Shown here: one piece after another, positions 52,812 to 61,522 of the stretch
Layout: each line of letters begins with the position of its first letter
Position numbering within the stretch: position 1 is the stretch's first letter
Assembly: GCA_018268855.1 (NCBI GenBank)
Contig: JAFDVR010000008.1
Coordinates: 1 to 64,000, forward strand
Origin: Acidobacteriota bacterium
GTDB taxonomy: Bacteria; Acidobacteriota; Terriglobia; Terriglobales; Acidobacteriaceae
Direction: 5' to 3'
Length of the DNA: 64,000 bases
Position numbers and translations under genes: made by a program
The notes under the pieces: model-generated
The model's input: the letters and a program-made list of their open reading frames with translations, nothing else
What the model was told of the DNA's origin: nothing
Databases searched by the model: none

Positions 52812-52837
52812 ACAAAATAGGACAGCTTGCGCTGTCC
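52812..52837 (-). terminator. terminator of tRNA-Pro
   Basis: Reading the minus strand, GGACAGC, loop GCAA, and GCTGTCC (52837-52820) are followed by a T-rich stretch toward 52812. Confidence 0.7.
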
Positions 52838-52852
52838 ATTTGCAATCTAGAA

Positions 52853-52929
52853 TGGTCGGGGAGAGAGGATTCGAACCTCCGACCCCCTGCTCCCGAAGCA
52901 GGTGCTCTACCAGGCTGAGCCACTCCCCG
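52853..52929 (-). tRNA. tRNA-Pro (anticodon CGG)
   Basis: The minus strand folds as acceptor CGGGGAG/CTCCCCG, D arm, anticodon stem CCTGC/GCAGG with loop TTCGGGA (anticodon CGG), T arm GGAGG/CCTCT around TTCGAAT (one non-Watson-Crick pair), discriminator A and encoded CCA ending at 52853. Confidence 0.92.
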
Positions 52930-53108
52930 ATGTGTTGCTTGAACTGTGTTGGAGGCGGGAAACACGTGCGCTGGCACGCGTCTGACCAACTTTTTGAGTG
53001 TACCAGAAAAATGGACGTCTTCCGCGCTTACGAGCGTACTCCGTTGCAGTTCCCTCCGGATCATATAAGCGCATGGTCCGTTGTGCGGCTGGTGCGAACT
53101 TCTGCCGA

Positions 53109-53924
53109 TCAGTTCATCCATTTACGGTTTTTCGGGTCACGCTTCTCTTCATCAGGAGAGATGTAGCGTCCCTCCGCATCGAAGTGGACTTCCCGATTTT
53201 GTTTGCGCATATAGACCTCAAACTTGCGTGCAGCGCGACGTCGCTTCCAACGGTAATAGCTATTGCGCATGCTGAAGTAGCGTTCCGACATGCCAAAGGC
53301 CATTCCCCGCCGGGGAGCATAACGCACAAACAGATATGCGCACAGGCCGGAAGCAAGTTGCGTAACGGCAGAGAGCACATCTTCTCCGCGCACCATCCAT
53401 GCAAGATCGATCAGCACGTAAATGGCAACGAGATACTTCGCCTTCATACGGAGAACGAAAAAGAAGATGATCTCCTGCTCGGCATTCAACATGCCGAAAG
53501 CCACCAGCGTGGCAAACGCCGCGCTCCAGGCTCCGGTGGCCGCAAGCGCCGGATGCATGCTAGGAATCGGCAGAAAGGCGATTAGCGTAGTGAGAACCGC
53601 TCCGCCGATCACGGAACCATAGAACAATTCTGTGAGCCACCGGCTGCCGCGTTCTTGTTCGGTGACTGCGCCAAAGAACCAGATAGTCAGCAGCGCAAAG
53701 GCAGTATTCAATACGCCGCTTGGAACAAAGGTGTATGTCAGAAGCTGCCACAGCCAGCCGTGGACTACACGATCAGGAACCAATGCAAGCACCCCAATCC
53801 ATGCAGACTGCCGCGGCAGGGCGAAGCTAAACAAAGCCAGCGCGAAAAAGACGGCAACATACGTCAACACGATCCGGCGTGTTGCTCCGGAAAACGGCGG
53901 CAGCGAGAGGGTACGGCCCGGCAT
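53109..53924 (-). CDS. rhomboid-like membrane protein, probably inactive
   Basis: The ATG at 53924 gives 271 residues. HGWLWQLLTYTFVPSGVLNTAFALLTIWFFG has the rhomboid WR-type loop and helix pattern, and further helices follow. The catalytic positions are not conserved: TGAWSAAF stands where active rhomboids have GASG, and VTQLASGLCAY replaces the AHxxG histidine. It is therefore likely a pseudoprotease such as those that bind membrane proteins. The basic soluble tail (YYRWKRRRAARK) is unusual. It is divergent from the acidic zinc-ribbon gene. Confidence 0.75.
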   Translation of the reverse strand: MPGRTLSLPPFSGATRRIVLTYVAVFFALALFSFALPRQSAWIGVLALVPDRVVHGWLWQLLTYTFVPSGVLNTAFALLTIWFFGAVTEQERGSRWLTELFYGSVIGGAVLTTLIAFLPIPSMHPALAATGAWSAAFATLVAFGMLNAEQEIIFFFVLRMKAKYLVAIYVLIDLAWMVRGEDVLSAVTQLASGLCAYLFVRYAPRRGMAFGMSERYFSMRNSYYRWKRRRAARKFEVYMRKQNREVHFDAEGRYISPDEEKRDPKNRKWMN

Positions 53925-54110
53925 GTCTCCTATTGGAGCATGAATTGAGCTTGTTTCGAACGACCATCCTCTACGCGAAATGGCGCGTCCAATCCCTGCA
54001 ATGCCCGCATCCTGCGCACGGGCTGCTTGACGGCGCATGGTGTTCGGGCTACAACTACCAAGTCGAAGATTGCAGACCGCAACTTCGTAATGCTTTGGAG
54101 GGTTAACTGT

Positions 54111-54314
54111 ATGGCGATTTGCCCGGAGTGCGATAGCATGCTGGACCTCGACGAGGAAGAACTCGAAGAGGGTGAAACTGTCACCTGCGACGAATGTGGG
54201 ACCGATCTTGAGGTCGTCTCCAGCGATCCGCTTGAACTTGCGCCGGTAGATGAGGAAGGTTATGACGATGAAGACGATCTGCCCATCAAGGACGAGGAAG
54301 AAGACGAGGAGTAA
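54111..54314 (+). CDS. small acidic zinc-ribbon protein
   Basis: The ATG at 54111 is preceded by TTGGAGGG. The 67-residue protein has CPEC and CDEC zinc knuckles (residues about 4-27) in a LysW-like arrangement. About 25 acidic residues fill the second half (EEGYDDEDDLPIKDEEEDEE). LysW carrier proteins end EDWGE; this one does not. The function is unknown; zinc-dependent binding to a basic partner is inference. Confidence 0.75.
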   Translation: MAICPECDSMLDLDEEELEEGETVTCDECGTDLEVVSSDPLELAPVDEEGYDDEDDLPIKDEEEDEE

Positions 54315-54333
54315 GGAAACGTATACTCAATCT

Positions 54334-54708
54334 ATGAATCGTCATACTCCTCTTGCTCTTCTTCGCGGAGCTGCAATCTCAGTGGCTTTGCTTCTGCCAT
54401 TCTCGGTAGCAATGTTCCCCACGCAGATGGCCGCGCAACGGCAGGCCGCGTCGCGCACCGTTCACGGTAAAGTGACGGAAAAGGGCGGCGGGCCGGTAAA
54501 GGGCGCTGTCGTTCATCTCAAGGACTTGCGCGCGCTTTCGCAGAAGAGCTTTATCACGCCTGAAGACGGCACCTTCCGCTTCGGCCAGCTCAATACAAAC
54601 TCAGACTATGAAGTCTGGGCGGAAATTGATGGCAAGAAGAGTTCAGTCAAACGGATTAGTTCTTTCGAAGCAAAGAATACATTCGAGATTTCCTTGACCA
54701 TCGACTGA
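54334..54708 (+). CDS. small secreted protein with carboxypeptidase-regulatory-like domain
   Basis: The ATG at 54334 gives 124 residues with an N-terminal hydrophobic signal segment (ISVALLLPFSVAMFP). The rest is one CarboxypepD_reg-like sandwich (GKVTEKGGGPVKGAVVHLKDL, GTFRFGQLNTNSDYEVWAE). The fold is common as an isolated secreted domain in Acidobacteriota and binds unknown ligands. It is 19 bases after the zinc-ribbon gene and ends before a strong terminator. Confidence 0.75.
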   Translation: MNRHTPLALLRGAAISVALLLPFSVAMFPTQMAAQRQAASRTVHGKVTEKGGGPVKGAVVHLKDLRALSQKSFITPEDGTFRFGQLNTNSDYEVWAEIDGKKSSVKRISSFEAKNTFEISLTID

Positions 54709-54733
54709 TAGATTTATCTTTCTTACTGTTGGG

Positions 54734-54766
54734 TGAGGCGCTCCTCTGTGAGCGCCTCATTGTTTT
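54734..54766 (+). terminator. rho-independent terminator
   Basis: TGAGGCGCTC (54734-54743), loop CTCTGT, GAGCGCCTCA (54750-54759) and then TTGTTTTC form a typical terminator of the preceding gene. Confidence 0.8.
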
Positions 54767-54852
54767 CAATAAAGATAGCGAGAGATACAGCCTTGCGGAC
54801 AAAGCGTTTAGGCGGAATAATTCATAAACGCCAAATGTGTTGTTGATTGTAG

Positions 54853-57264
54853 GTGGCTGCTGTGCCAGGTGCTCTGTTCGGGTTTCTTATCCCGATCGTA
54901 TTTATCGTTATCTTTCTCAATCTGCTTCGCAGCAGGCGGGGAGATGTCCGGCTCCGATGTTGGATTGCCGGATGGCTGCTTGCGATACCTGCACTCACGC
55001 TCTCCTCAACAGACATTTTGAATGGGCATCCACGGGCCCTCGCCTATCTCATCATCCTCTGCAAAATCGGCGTTGGCGTTTCGTTTCTCATGTCGGCGCC
55101 CGCTCACCGCGGAGATAAACGGGGGGCTATATACGCCGCATTCGGCCTGGGCATACCAGCACTCGTCTGTGCGACGCTGATTATCTTCCGACCTATTCCC
55201 ATATGGCCTGCCTGCCTTTTCACACTTTTGGCCGCCTTGGCTGGAGTCGCTCTCATCTATAGGCGGACGAAAAGTGGCAGCTTCATCTCACTGATGTTTG
55301 TCGTCCCTTTGGGGGTGTTCTGCGTATGGATGCTCTTGCTGCTGCTCCAGGGAGAAACACGCCTCGCTCTCTCGCTTATCGTGACAGAGTTCCTGGCAGC
55401 GAATGCTATCGCCCAGTTCATCAATTACAAGCGAAAGACGTTAGGGTTATGGATCAGCGTCGCTGGATATGTCTCCTGGACGTTTGCTACGACTTCCGTT
55501 TCCCATCTGCTGGGGTACAGTCCTCAGGTGCGATACTCCTTCCCGCCGGAAATTCTGCTGGGAATTGGCATGATGCTGTTGCTAATGGAAGAGAGTCTGT
55601 TTGACGCGCAAAGGCTCGGGCGCAACTTCAAGACCATCTTTGAGAGCTCTCCACATATGATGTGGATGATCGATCCGCTAAACCTGAGGATCATAACGGC
55701 CAATCAAGCGGCGGCGGAAGGCCACGGCTACTCTCTGCACGAATTTAAGCAGCTCCAGGTGACGGACATCATTCATCCGGATACGGCGGAGCAGATTGCA
55801 GCCGATGTCAGATCGGCAGCGCCAAAACCCAGCCGCGCGTCCATCCATCGTCGGAAAGACGGCAACCTGTTCCCAATCGACATTGAGGGCCGCAGCGTTC
55901 AGATAGACGGCAGACAACATCGCCTCGTAATTGGCGTGGACGTTACGGAACGCGAGCAGTTGCTCTCTCTGCTGCGCGAACAGGCGATCAACGACTCCCT
56001 CACAAATTTGTTGAACCGTCGCGGATTTCAAGCAGCATCGGAGCGCCTGATACAGGAAGTAAGCACTACGGACGGAGCGGTGGCGCTCATCTCGTTCAAC
56101 ATCCGCCAATTCAAAACCGTGAACGATACGTATGGCGACGCGATTGGAGATCGGTGTCTTCAAGCGATTGCCAGTCGCCTTCGCGACAAAATGCAGACGG
56201 ACGATATCGCTGCTCGTACCGGCGGCGATGAGTTCAAAATAATCTTTCGCCATGCTCAGAGCAGTAAGGCTGCAGAGCAACTTGCCAGCTCTCTTCTGCA
56301 ATCGCTCTTGGAGCCATACAGAATCGACGACGTCTCTATTCGCCTTGCGTTCAACATGGGCCTTGCCACTGCGCCGGAAGATGGGACGGATGCGGCCACG
56401 CTGAGGCGAAAGGCGATGAGCGCAATGGCGCACGCCCGTACTACCGGCGCGCAGAGGCCTTGCCGGTTTTCCTCTGAAGATGCTGCCGCTGCGCGCGAAG
56501 CGGTCCGCTTGGGGGAAGCTATCCGCGAGATGCTGCAGAACAACAGCTTTCAGGTGCACTATCAACCCATCTGCGCTCCTGATGGCACGGTAAAGTCACT
56601 GGAAGCACTGCTTCGCATGCATCATCCTGAGCTGGGAAACGTCAGTCCTGCAAAATTTATTCCAGTTGCAGAAGACACGCGACTCATCATTCCGCTAGGC
56701 CAGTGGGTCCTTGAACACGTGTGCCGTCAGCTCAGCGCATGGGCGAAGGAAGGCATACCGATTGTGCCGGTTGCCGTAAACATCTCTGCGCTACAATTTC
56801 GATCATCGGATTTTGGCAACAACATTCTTCGCACCATGGAGACGTTCCACCTTCCGAAGAATCTTATCTACCTGGAACTGACCGAAAGCACCGTTCTGCG
56901 AAATGCCGCTGAAAGCCTTGAAGCCATGCGGTCTATTGCTTCCAGCGGTATTCGTTTCGCCATCGATGACTTCGGCACCGGCTACTCCTCACTCGGCCGG
57001 TTGCGGGACATGCCTATCTCCACACTTAAGATTGACCGTTCGTTCATCCAGAAGCTGCGCCCGAATGACACCCTGGTGGAAGCCATCATCTCGCTGGCGC
57101 ACGCCCTGCAAATGGATGTCGTTGCCGAAGGCGTAGAGACCGAAGAGCAGTTGGAAATCCTGCGCTCCCTTGATTGCGATTCCATTCAGGGATATCTTCT
57201 CGGCCGTCCTGCTCCCGCTAAAGAAACAGCCGAGATACTCCGCAATGGAACACTGATACCGTAA
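54853..57264 (+). CDS. membrane PAS-GGDEF-EAL cyclic-di-GMP protein
   Basis: The 803-residue product has a membrane sensor of seven or eight helices (about 5-245), a PAS domain (about 255-365), GGDEF (375-535) and EAL (about 550-795). The signature GGDEF (457-461) is kept, but the usual LDLD/LDID motif is FNIR, so the first metal-binding Asp is Asn (N416) and cyclase activity may be weak. The EAL domain is intact: EALLR, NISALQF, DDFGTGYSSL and VAEGVETEEQ. It probably degrades c-di-GMP in response to a membrane signal. The start is GTG 54853 or, with a better ribosome site, GTG 54862. Confidence 0.92.
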   Translation: MAAVPGALFGFLIPIVFIVIFLNLLRSRRGDVRLRCWIAGWLLAIPALTLSSTDILNGHPRALAYLIILCKIGVGVSFLMSAPAHRGDKRGAIYAAFGLGIPALVCATLIIFRPIPIWPACLFTLLAALAGVALIYRRTKSGSFISLMFVVPLGVFCVWMLLLLLQGETRLALSLIVTEFLAANAIAQFINYKRKTLGLWISVAGYVSWTFATTSVSHLLGYSPQVRYSFPPEILLGIGMMLLLMEESLFDAQRLGRNFKTIFESSPHMMWMIDPLNLRIITANQAAAEGHGYSLHEFKQLQVTDIIHPDTAEQIAADVRSAAPKPSRASIHRRKDGNLFPIDIEGRSVQIDGRQHRLVIGVDVTEREQLLSLLREQAINDSLTNLLNRRGFQAASERLIQEVSTTDGAVALISFNIRQFKTVNDTYGDAIGDRCLQAIASRLRDKMQTDDIAARTGGDEFKIIFRHAQSSKAAEQLASSLLQSLLEPYRIDDVSIRLAFNMGLATAPEDGTDAATLRRKAMSAMAHARTTGAQRPCRFSSEDAAAAREAVRLGEAIREMLQNNSFQVHYQPICAPDGTVKSLEALLRMHHPELGNVSPAKFIPVAEDTRLIIPLGQWVLEHVCRQLSAWAKEGIPIVPVAVNISALQFRSSDFGNNILRTMETFHLPKNLIYLELTESTVLRNAAESLEAMRSIASSGIRFAIDDFGTGYSSLGRLRDMPISTLKIDRSFIQKLRPNDTLVEAIISLAHALQMDVVAEGVETEEQLEILRSLDCDSIQGYLLGRPAPAKETAEILRNGTLIP

Positions 57265-57353
57265 GAAATATTATTCGTGTAAAACCTAAAGGCATTCCCC
57301 CAAACCTGGACAATCGTTTGCCGCTCGAAGATGATATTGTCTCAGGGAAATCC

Positions 57354-58580
57354 ATGACCATTCGTCTGCGACCCGTGATCGGCGCACTTGCGCTCCTCCT
57401 TTGCCTGTCTGCCTCATCCGCCAGCGCCCAATTCGTCCACACGCGCGGCAAAGAGATCGTGGACGCCTCCGGCAAACCGCTCCACCTTCACGGCACCAAC
57501 CTCGGCAATTGGATGGTGCGCGAAGGCTATATGTGGAAGATGCAGAACGGAGCGCCCGAAAGCGGACGCGAGATCGACCAGTTCCTGCGCGAACTCATCG
57601 GTCCTGCGCGGACCGATGCCTTTTGGAAGCAGTGGGTCGACACCTACATCACCCGCGACGACATCAAGCAGATCAAGGCCGCCGGCTTTGACTCCATCCG
57701 CATTCCCTTTCACTGGAAGTATTTCGACGGCGACGGAGCGGAAGGCTTCCGCCTCGTCGATCACGTCGTGCAGTGGTCGCGCGAAGAAGGTCTCTATGTC
57801 ATCCTCGATATGCACGCCGCGCCCGCAGGACAGACCGGCACCAACATCGACGACAGCGACGGCTGGCCTTGGCTCTTTGAAGACGCAGCTGCGCAACAGA
57901 AGACCATCGACATCTGGCGCCGCATCGCGCAGCACTATCGCAACAACCCCACGGTGCTCGGCTACGACCTGCTCAACGAACCCATCCCGAACTACCCCGA
58001 GATGATGCACCTCAACCCCAAACTTGAGCCGCTCTACAAACGCATCTCCGCCGCCATCCGCGACGAAGACAAGAACCACATCCTCATCCTCGGCGGCGCG
58101 CAGTGGGACGGCAATCTCTCCGTCTTCACCCGTCCGTTCGACAAGAACATCGTCTACGAGGTCCACACCTACAAATCGCAGCCCGACCAGACCACCGCAG
58201 ACAGATTCACCAAACAGCGCGACCGCCTCGGCGCACCCGTGTGGCTCGGCGAAAGCGGCGAAAACACCGACGAATGGATCGCCACCTTCGCTCGCGTGCT
58301 TAAAAAGAACGACATCGGCTGGTGCTTCTGGCCCTACAAAAAGATGGACGCCACCACCTCACCCGTCACCTTCAACCAGCCCGAGCACTGGGCCGAGATC
58401 GTCGCCTACTCCAAGCTCGATCGCGAAGTAGCGCACACCAAACAGCGCGTAAAAAGCCGTCCACCGCAAGAGGACATCGACCGCGCCATCGCCACCCTGC
58501 TCGAAAACATCCGCTTCGATCACGAGCGCCGCAACATGGGCTACATTCGCGCCCTCATCCCAGACACTAAACTGCATTAG
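57354..58580 (+). CDS. secreted glycoside hydrolase family 5 enzyme
   Basis: The ATG at 57354 follows AGGGA. The 408-residue product has a signal peptide ending in SASAQ (about 26). The GH5 barrel has acid/base E209 in LLNEP and nucleophile E300 in WLGESGENTDEW, with the LRIP-type strand as SIRIPFHW and H154 in DMHAAP. It would hydrolyse a beta-glucan or related polysaccharide outside the cytoplasm. It lies after the c-di-GMP gene and before a palindromic intergenic repeat. Confidence 0.9.
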   Translation: MTIRLRPVIGALALLLCLSASSASAQFVHTRGKEIVDASGKPLHLHGTNLGNWMVREGYMWKMQNGAPESGREIDQFLRELIGPARTDAFWKQWVDTYITRDDIKQIKAAGFDSIRIPFHWKYFDGDGAEGFRLVDHVVQWSREEGLYVILDMHAAPAGQTGTNIDDSDGWPWLFEDAAAQQKTIDIWRRIAQHYRNNPTVLGYDLLNEPIPNYPEMMHLNPKLEPLYKRISAAIRDEDKNHILILGGAQWDGNLSVFTRPFDKNIVYEVHTYKSQPDQTTADRFTKQRDRLGAPVWLGESGENTDEWIATFARVLKKNDIGWCFWPYKKMDATTSPVTFNQPEHWAEIVAYSKLDREVAHTKQRVKSRPPQEDIDRAIATLLENIRFDHERRNMGYIRALIPDTKLH

Positions 58581-58610
58581 ACGCGACTAGCGACAATACC
58601 ATTCTGCTTT

Positions 58611-58671
58611 GAAGGGCTGGGCTCTAGCCCAGCCATTATGCCTTCCCAACTACGGGCTTTAGCCCTTGAGG
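58611..58671. repeat. REP-like pair of palindromes between convergent genes
   Basis: GGCTGGGCT (58615-58623) and AGCCCAGCC (58626-58634) form one hairpin. GGGCT/AGCCC (58654-58658 and 58661-58665) form a second, and both share AGCCC/GGGCT half-sites. The GH5 and NmrA-like genes converge on it. Only one copy is visible in this window. Confidence 0.5.
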
Positions 58672-58681
58672 GACCGAATCT

Positions 58682-59542
58682 CTATCGCAATGATTGACCT
58701 TTCAAACCACGAAAATACTCACTCAATCGCTGCGATCCAAACACCGGCGCAACCATGTCCGTCGCCAGCATGGTCAAGACAAACTCAACCGGTCCATAAA
58801 ACCTGCTGCTCGTCACGATGCGCAATAGCGCAAGAACAAATCTCCGCAATCCATCCGGCAGATGCACAACCCTGCATCTGCCACTGACCGCATCGCACGC
58901 CATCGACGCAATCTGGTTGTAAGTCAAAACCTCCGGCCCACCCACGGCAATCTCAGAGGCGCCACCCTGCATAGCATCCACACAAACCTTAGCCAGGTCA
59001 GCGCCGCTGATCGGATTCATGCGGCACTTACCATCTCCAAACAGAAACACGCTACCCTTGCGCGCCATGCGATAGAACTCACCCATATCGGAGAAATATC
59101 CCGTCGGACGAACAACGCAATACTCCAGCCCAGACTGCGCCAGCGCATCGACAAATCGTTCCTTCGCCTCACAAATTTTCAAGCGCCGCAACTCCCTCCC
59201 ATGCAGCACTGAAACATAAACGAACTTCCTCACACCACTGCGCTTCGCCTCTTCCAGCAAATTCATATTCGACTGAAAATCGACATCCATATACGTCAGC
59301 CCATCTTTCTGCCGCGTGATCCCGACCGAAGAGAAAACAACATCCACATCACGGCAACAACCCATCAAAGATTGCGGCTGCGTCACCTCCGCCTCGATCA
59401 CCACCCCCCGCGAAATCCCTTCACTCTCCAACTTGCGGCGGTCACGCACCAACGCAGTGGTGAAATATCCCCGTGCCCCCAGCTCCTTCACAACAAAGCC
59501 ACCCAGATATCCCGTCGCTCCCGCCACCAGAACACGTTCCAT
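58682..59542 (-). CDS. NmrA-like NAD(P)-binding SDR protein
   Basis: The ATG at 59542 follows AGGAGG at a good distance. The 286-residue atypical SDR has VLVAGATGYLGGFVVKEL (nucleotide-binding glycine motif) and VFSSVGITRQKDG, but not a standard YxxxK pair. VRPTGYFSDMGEFYRMA and the membrane-like C-terminus resemble NmrA/YwnB-type complex-assembly proteins. The function is unresolved. It follows the L27-L21 unit on the same strand. Confidence 0.82.
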   Translation of the reverse strand: MERVLVAGATGYLGGFVVKELGARGYFTTALVRDRRKLESEGISRGVVIEAEVTQPQSLMGCCRDVDVVFSSVGITRQKDGLTYMDVDFQSNMNLLEEAKRSGVRKFVYVSVLHGRELRRLKICEAKERFVDALAQSGLEYCVVRPTGYFSDMGEFYRMARKGSVFLFGDGKCRMNPISGADLAKVCVDAMQGGASEIAVGGPEVLTYNQIASMACDAVSGRCRVVHLPDGLRRFVLALLRIVTSSRFYGPVEFVLTMLATDMVAPVFGSQRLSEYFRGLKGQSLR

Positions 59543-59613
59543 TGCGTGCCTCCTGAAGAAGAGATGAAAGAATCCCGCCTCTCGCATCCATCAAAACCGA
59601 AAAACCGCACAAA

Positions 59614-59640
59614 ACAGAAAAGCCCCGCCGCAGCGGAGCT
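59614..59640 (-). terminator. terminator after rpmA
   Basis: AGCTCCGC/GCGGGGCT with loop TGCG (minus strand 59640-59621, one mismatch) is followed by a T-run (complement of AAAA near 59617). Confidence 0.55.
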
Positions 59641-59674
59641 CTCTGTACTACCTCGACCTTACGTCGAAACTTAT

Positions 59675-59932
59675 TTATGCAACCGGCTCAACCGCTACAA
59701 AGCGGCCGCGATTTCCGCGGTCCAGAAACTGGACGCGGCCGCTCACCTTGGCGAAGAGCGTGTCGTCCGAGCCACGGCCCACATTCAGACCGGCCTTGAT
59801 TGGTGTCCCGCGCTGACGCACAATGATCGATCCGCCCGTCACCACCTGGCCGGCAAACGCCTTCACGCCCAGACGCTGTGCGTTGGAATCGCGTCCGTTA
59901 GAAGAGCTTCCGCCACCTTTTTTATGTGCCAT
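59675..59932 (-). CDS. rpmA: 50S ribosomal protein L27
   Basis: The 85-residue protein starts [23 protein letters not shown], diagnostic of bL27, and ends with [11 protein letters not shown]. It is located near the peptidyl-transferase centre. It follows rplU by 78 bases. The usual next gene obgE is absent; an NmrA-like gene follows. Confidence 0.97.
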   Translation of the reverse strand: MAHKKGGGSSSNGRDSNAQRLGVKAFAGQVVTGGSIIVRQRGTPIKAGLNVGRGSDDTLFAKVSGRVQFLDRGNRGRFVAVEPVA

Positions 59933-60010
59933 TTCTTTGCCTCATCACCGGGCGGCGGATTTGCCAGCCTACCCTGTCAAAATCAAAATCTTATTGCGAA
60001 ACGATTCCGC

Positions 60011-60334
60011 TTATGCCTTGAAGCTCTTGCCCGCCACCTGGATCTCGTTGATCTTTACTTCAACAAAGTTCTGGCGATGGCCCTGCAGCTTCTTGTACTG
60101 CTTCTTCCGCTTGTAGTGGAAGACCAGGATCTTGTCGCCGCGGCCTTCGCTTACAACCTCAGCCAGCACCTTGGCGCCGTCGAGCTTCTCCTCGAACTTG
60201 CCCTCTTCGCCGCTGACAGCCAGCACATCCGAGAACTCGATCGCGCCGTTCTCGTTGGCGGTCGTCTCAATCTTTACGGTGTCTCCCGGAGCAACACGAT
60301 ACTGCTTACCGCCGGTACGAATGACTGCGTACAT
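60011..60334 (-). CDS. rplU: 50S ribosomal protein L21
   Basis: The ATG at 60334 with GGAGG upstream gives 107 residues: MYAVIRTGGKQYRVAPGD and the VFHYKRKKQYKKLQGHRQ signature. It binds 23S rRNA. It is first in the rplU-rpmA unit. Confidence 0.97.
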   Translation of the reverse strand: MYAVIRTGGKQYRVAPGDTVKIETTANENGAIEFSDVLAVSGEEGKFEEKLDGAKVLAEVVSEGRGDKILVFHYKRKKQYKKLQGHRQNFVEVKINEIQVAGKSFKA

Positions 60335-60490
60335 AACTTCCTCCACGCGCACTCAGGGCGCGCAAAAATCTCATCTGCCAGGCATTTCCAAAGAAGAACG
60401 CTGGGAATACAGGTGGCGACCGGTCCGGAACAGGGCCTTCGCCCGCATCAGACCGCCCCGGCAAACAGGGGCATCTCACCAAACTTAACG

Positions 60491-60519
60491 AGAATACCGG
60501 ATACAGCCGAGCGGGTCAA
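60491..60519 (-). promoter_or_regulatory. sigma-70 type promoter for rplU-rpmA
   Basis: On the minus strand TTGACC (60519-60514), a 17-base spacer and TATTCT (60496-60491) lead to a leader of about 150 bases before rplU. The leader can form a GCCCC/GGGGC hairpin and may be an L21-type autoregulatory leader. Confidence 0.6.
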
Positions 60520-60605
60520 CCATCCAGATTCTGCACACCAGCTTACTCCATCTACCCATCCTGCATCCCACCTTTCAGGCCCATTTACGGTCGAAAGGGA
60601 CACGT

Positions 60606-61394
60606 ATGCGCAAGATAACCTGCCTGTTTGCACTACTTCTCCTCTCTGCCTCCCTCGGAGCGCAAGACGCCCGAAAGATCGTCCAGCAGGCCGTGGACAC
60701 CGAGATCGCCGCCAACCGCTCCGACCATTCCCACTGGCTCTTCCGCGAAGTGAACAAGCAGCCCGCCAAAAGCGTCACCCAGTGGGTCGCTCAGACCTCC
60801 AAAGGCGAGATCAAACGCATCGTCATACGCAACGGAGCCAAAGTCCCCCTCGACCAGCAACGCAACACCGTCATGTCCTTCATCCATGACACTTCCGCTC
60901 TCAGCAAGCAGCGCCGTACTGGAGCGGACGATGACAAAAAAGCCGAGACCTTCATGCGCCAGTTCCCTGTCGGCTTCCAGTGGGAGATCGTCTCGCGCGA
61001 TGCCAACAGCATCCGTCTGCACTACAAGCCCGATCCCAATTACGACCCGCCCACCCGCGAAGCCCGCGTGCTCGCCGCCATGGAAGGCAACATGACCGTT
61101 CACGCCACCCAGCACCGCATCATGGCGCTCGATGGGAAACTGACCGACGATGTCACCTTCGGTTTCGGCCTCTTTGGCCGTCTATACAAAGGCGGCAGCT
61201 TCTCCGTGCTGCGCGAAGAGATTGCCCCCCAAATCTGGCAGATCACCAAGAGCACCACCCATATCCAGGGCCACGCACTCATCTTTAAAACCATCTCCGA
61301 GCAGGAAGACGACACCAAATCCGACTTCGAGCGCCTGCCCGACGACATCACCCTCGACAAAGCCGCCGAGATGGTCCTGGCCAAACCGGAGTAA
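60606..61394 (+). CDS. secreted protein of unknown function, paralog of the 46.4 kb gene
   Basis: The 262-residue product has a signal peptide (LFALLLLSASLGAQ) and a beta-rich body with a lipoprotein-sorting-like order: HWLFREVNKQPAKS, DGKLTDDVTFGFGLFGRLYKGG and HIQGHALIFKTISEQ. These segments match those of the 46436-47305 protein in order (such as GEGHVTDNFHVGGGLL). No enzymatic motif is seen. It is followed after 128 bases by the GH106-like gene. Confidence 0.65.
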   Translation: MRKITCLFALLLLSASLGAQDARKIVQQAVDTEIAANRSDHSHWLFREVNKQPAKSVTQWVAQTSKGEIKRIVIRNGAKVPLDQQRNTVMSFIHDTSALSKQRRTGADDDKKAETFMRQFPVGFQWEIVSRDANSIRLHYKPDPNYDPPTREARVLAAMEGNMTVHATQHRIMALDGKLTDDVTFGFGLFGRLYKGGSFSVLREEIAPQIWQITKSTTHIQGHALIFKTISEQEDDTKSDFERLPDDITLDKAAEMVLAKPE

Positions 61395-61522
61395 TCAGGA
61401 GCAGGGGAACAGGCAACAGATTCTAATCAACCAAGTTGCCTCCTACGCCTTGGCCTCTTACTATTCCCTATCCCTACTCCCTGTTCCCTGTCCCACTCCC
61501 CATGTGCGATAAAGGACAGCGC

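Noticed and set aside
54111..54314. LysW amino-group carrier protein
   Set aside because: The C-terminal EDWGE of LysW is missing and no lysX/argX gene is adjacent.
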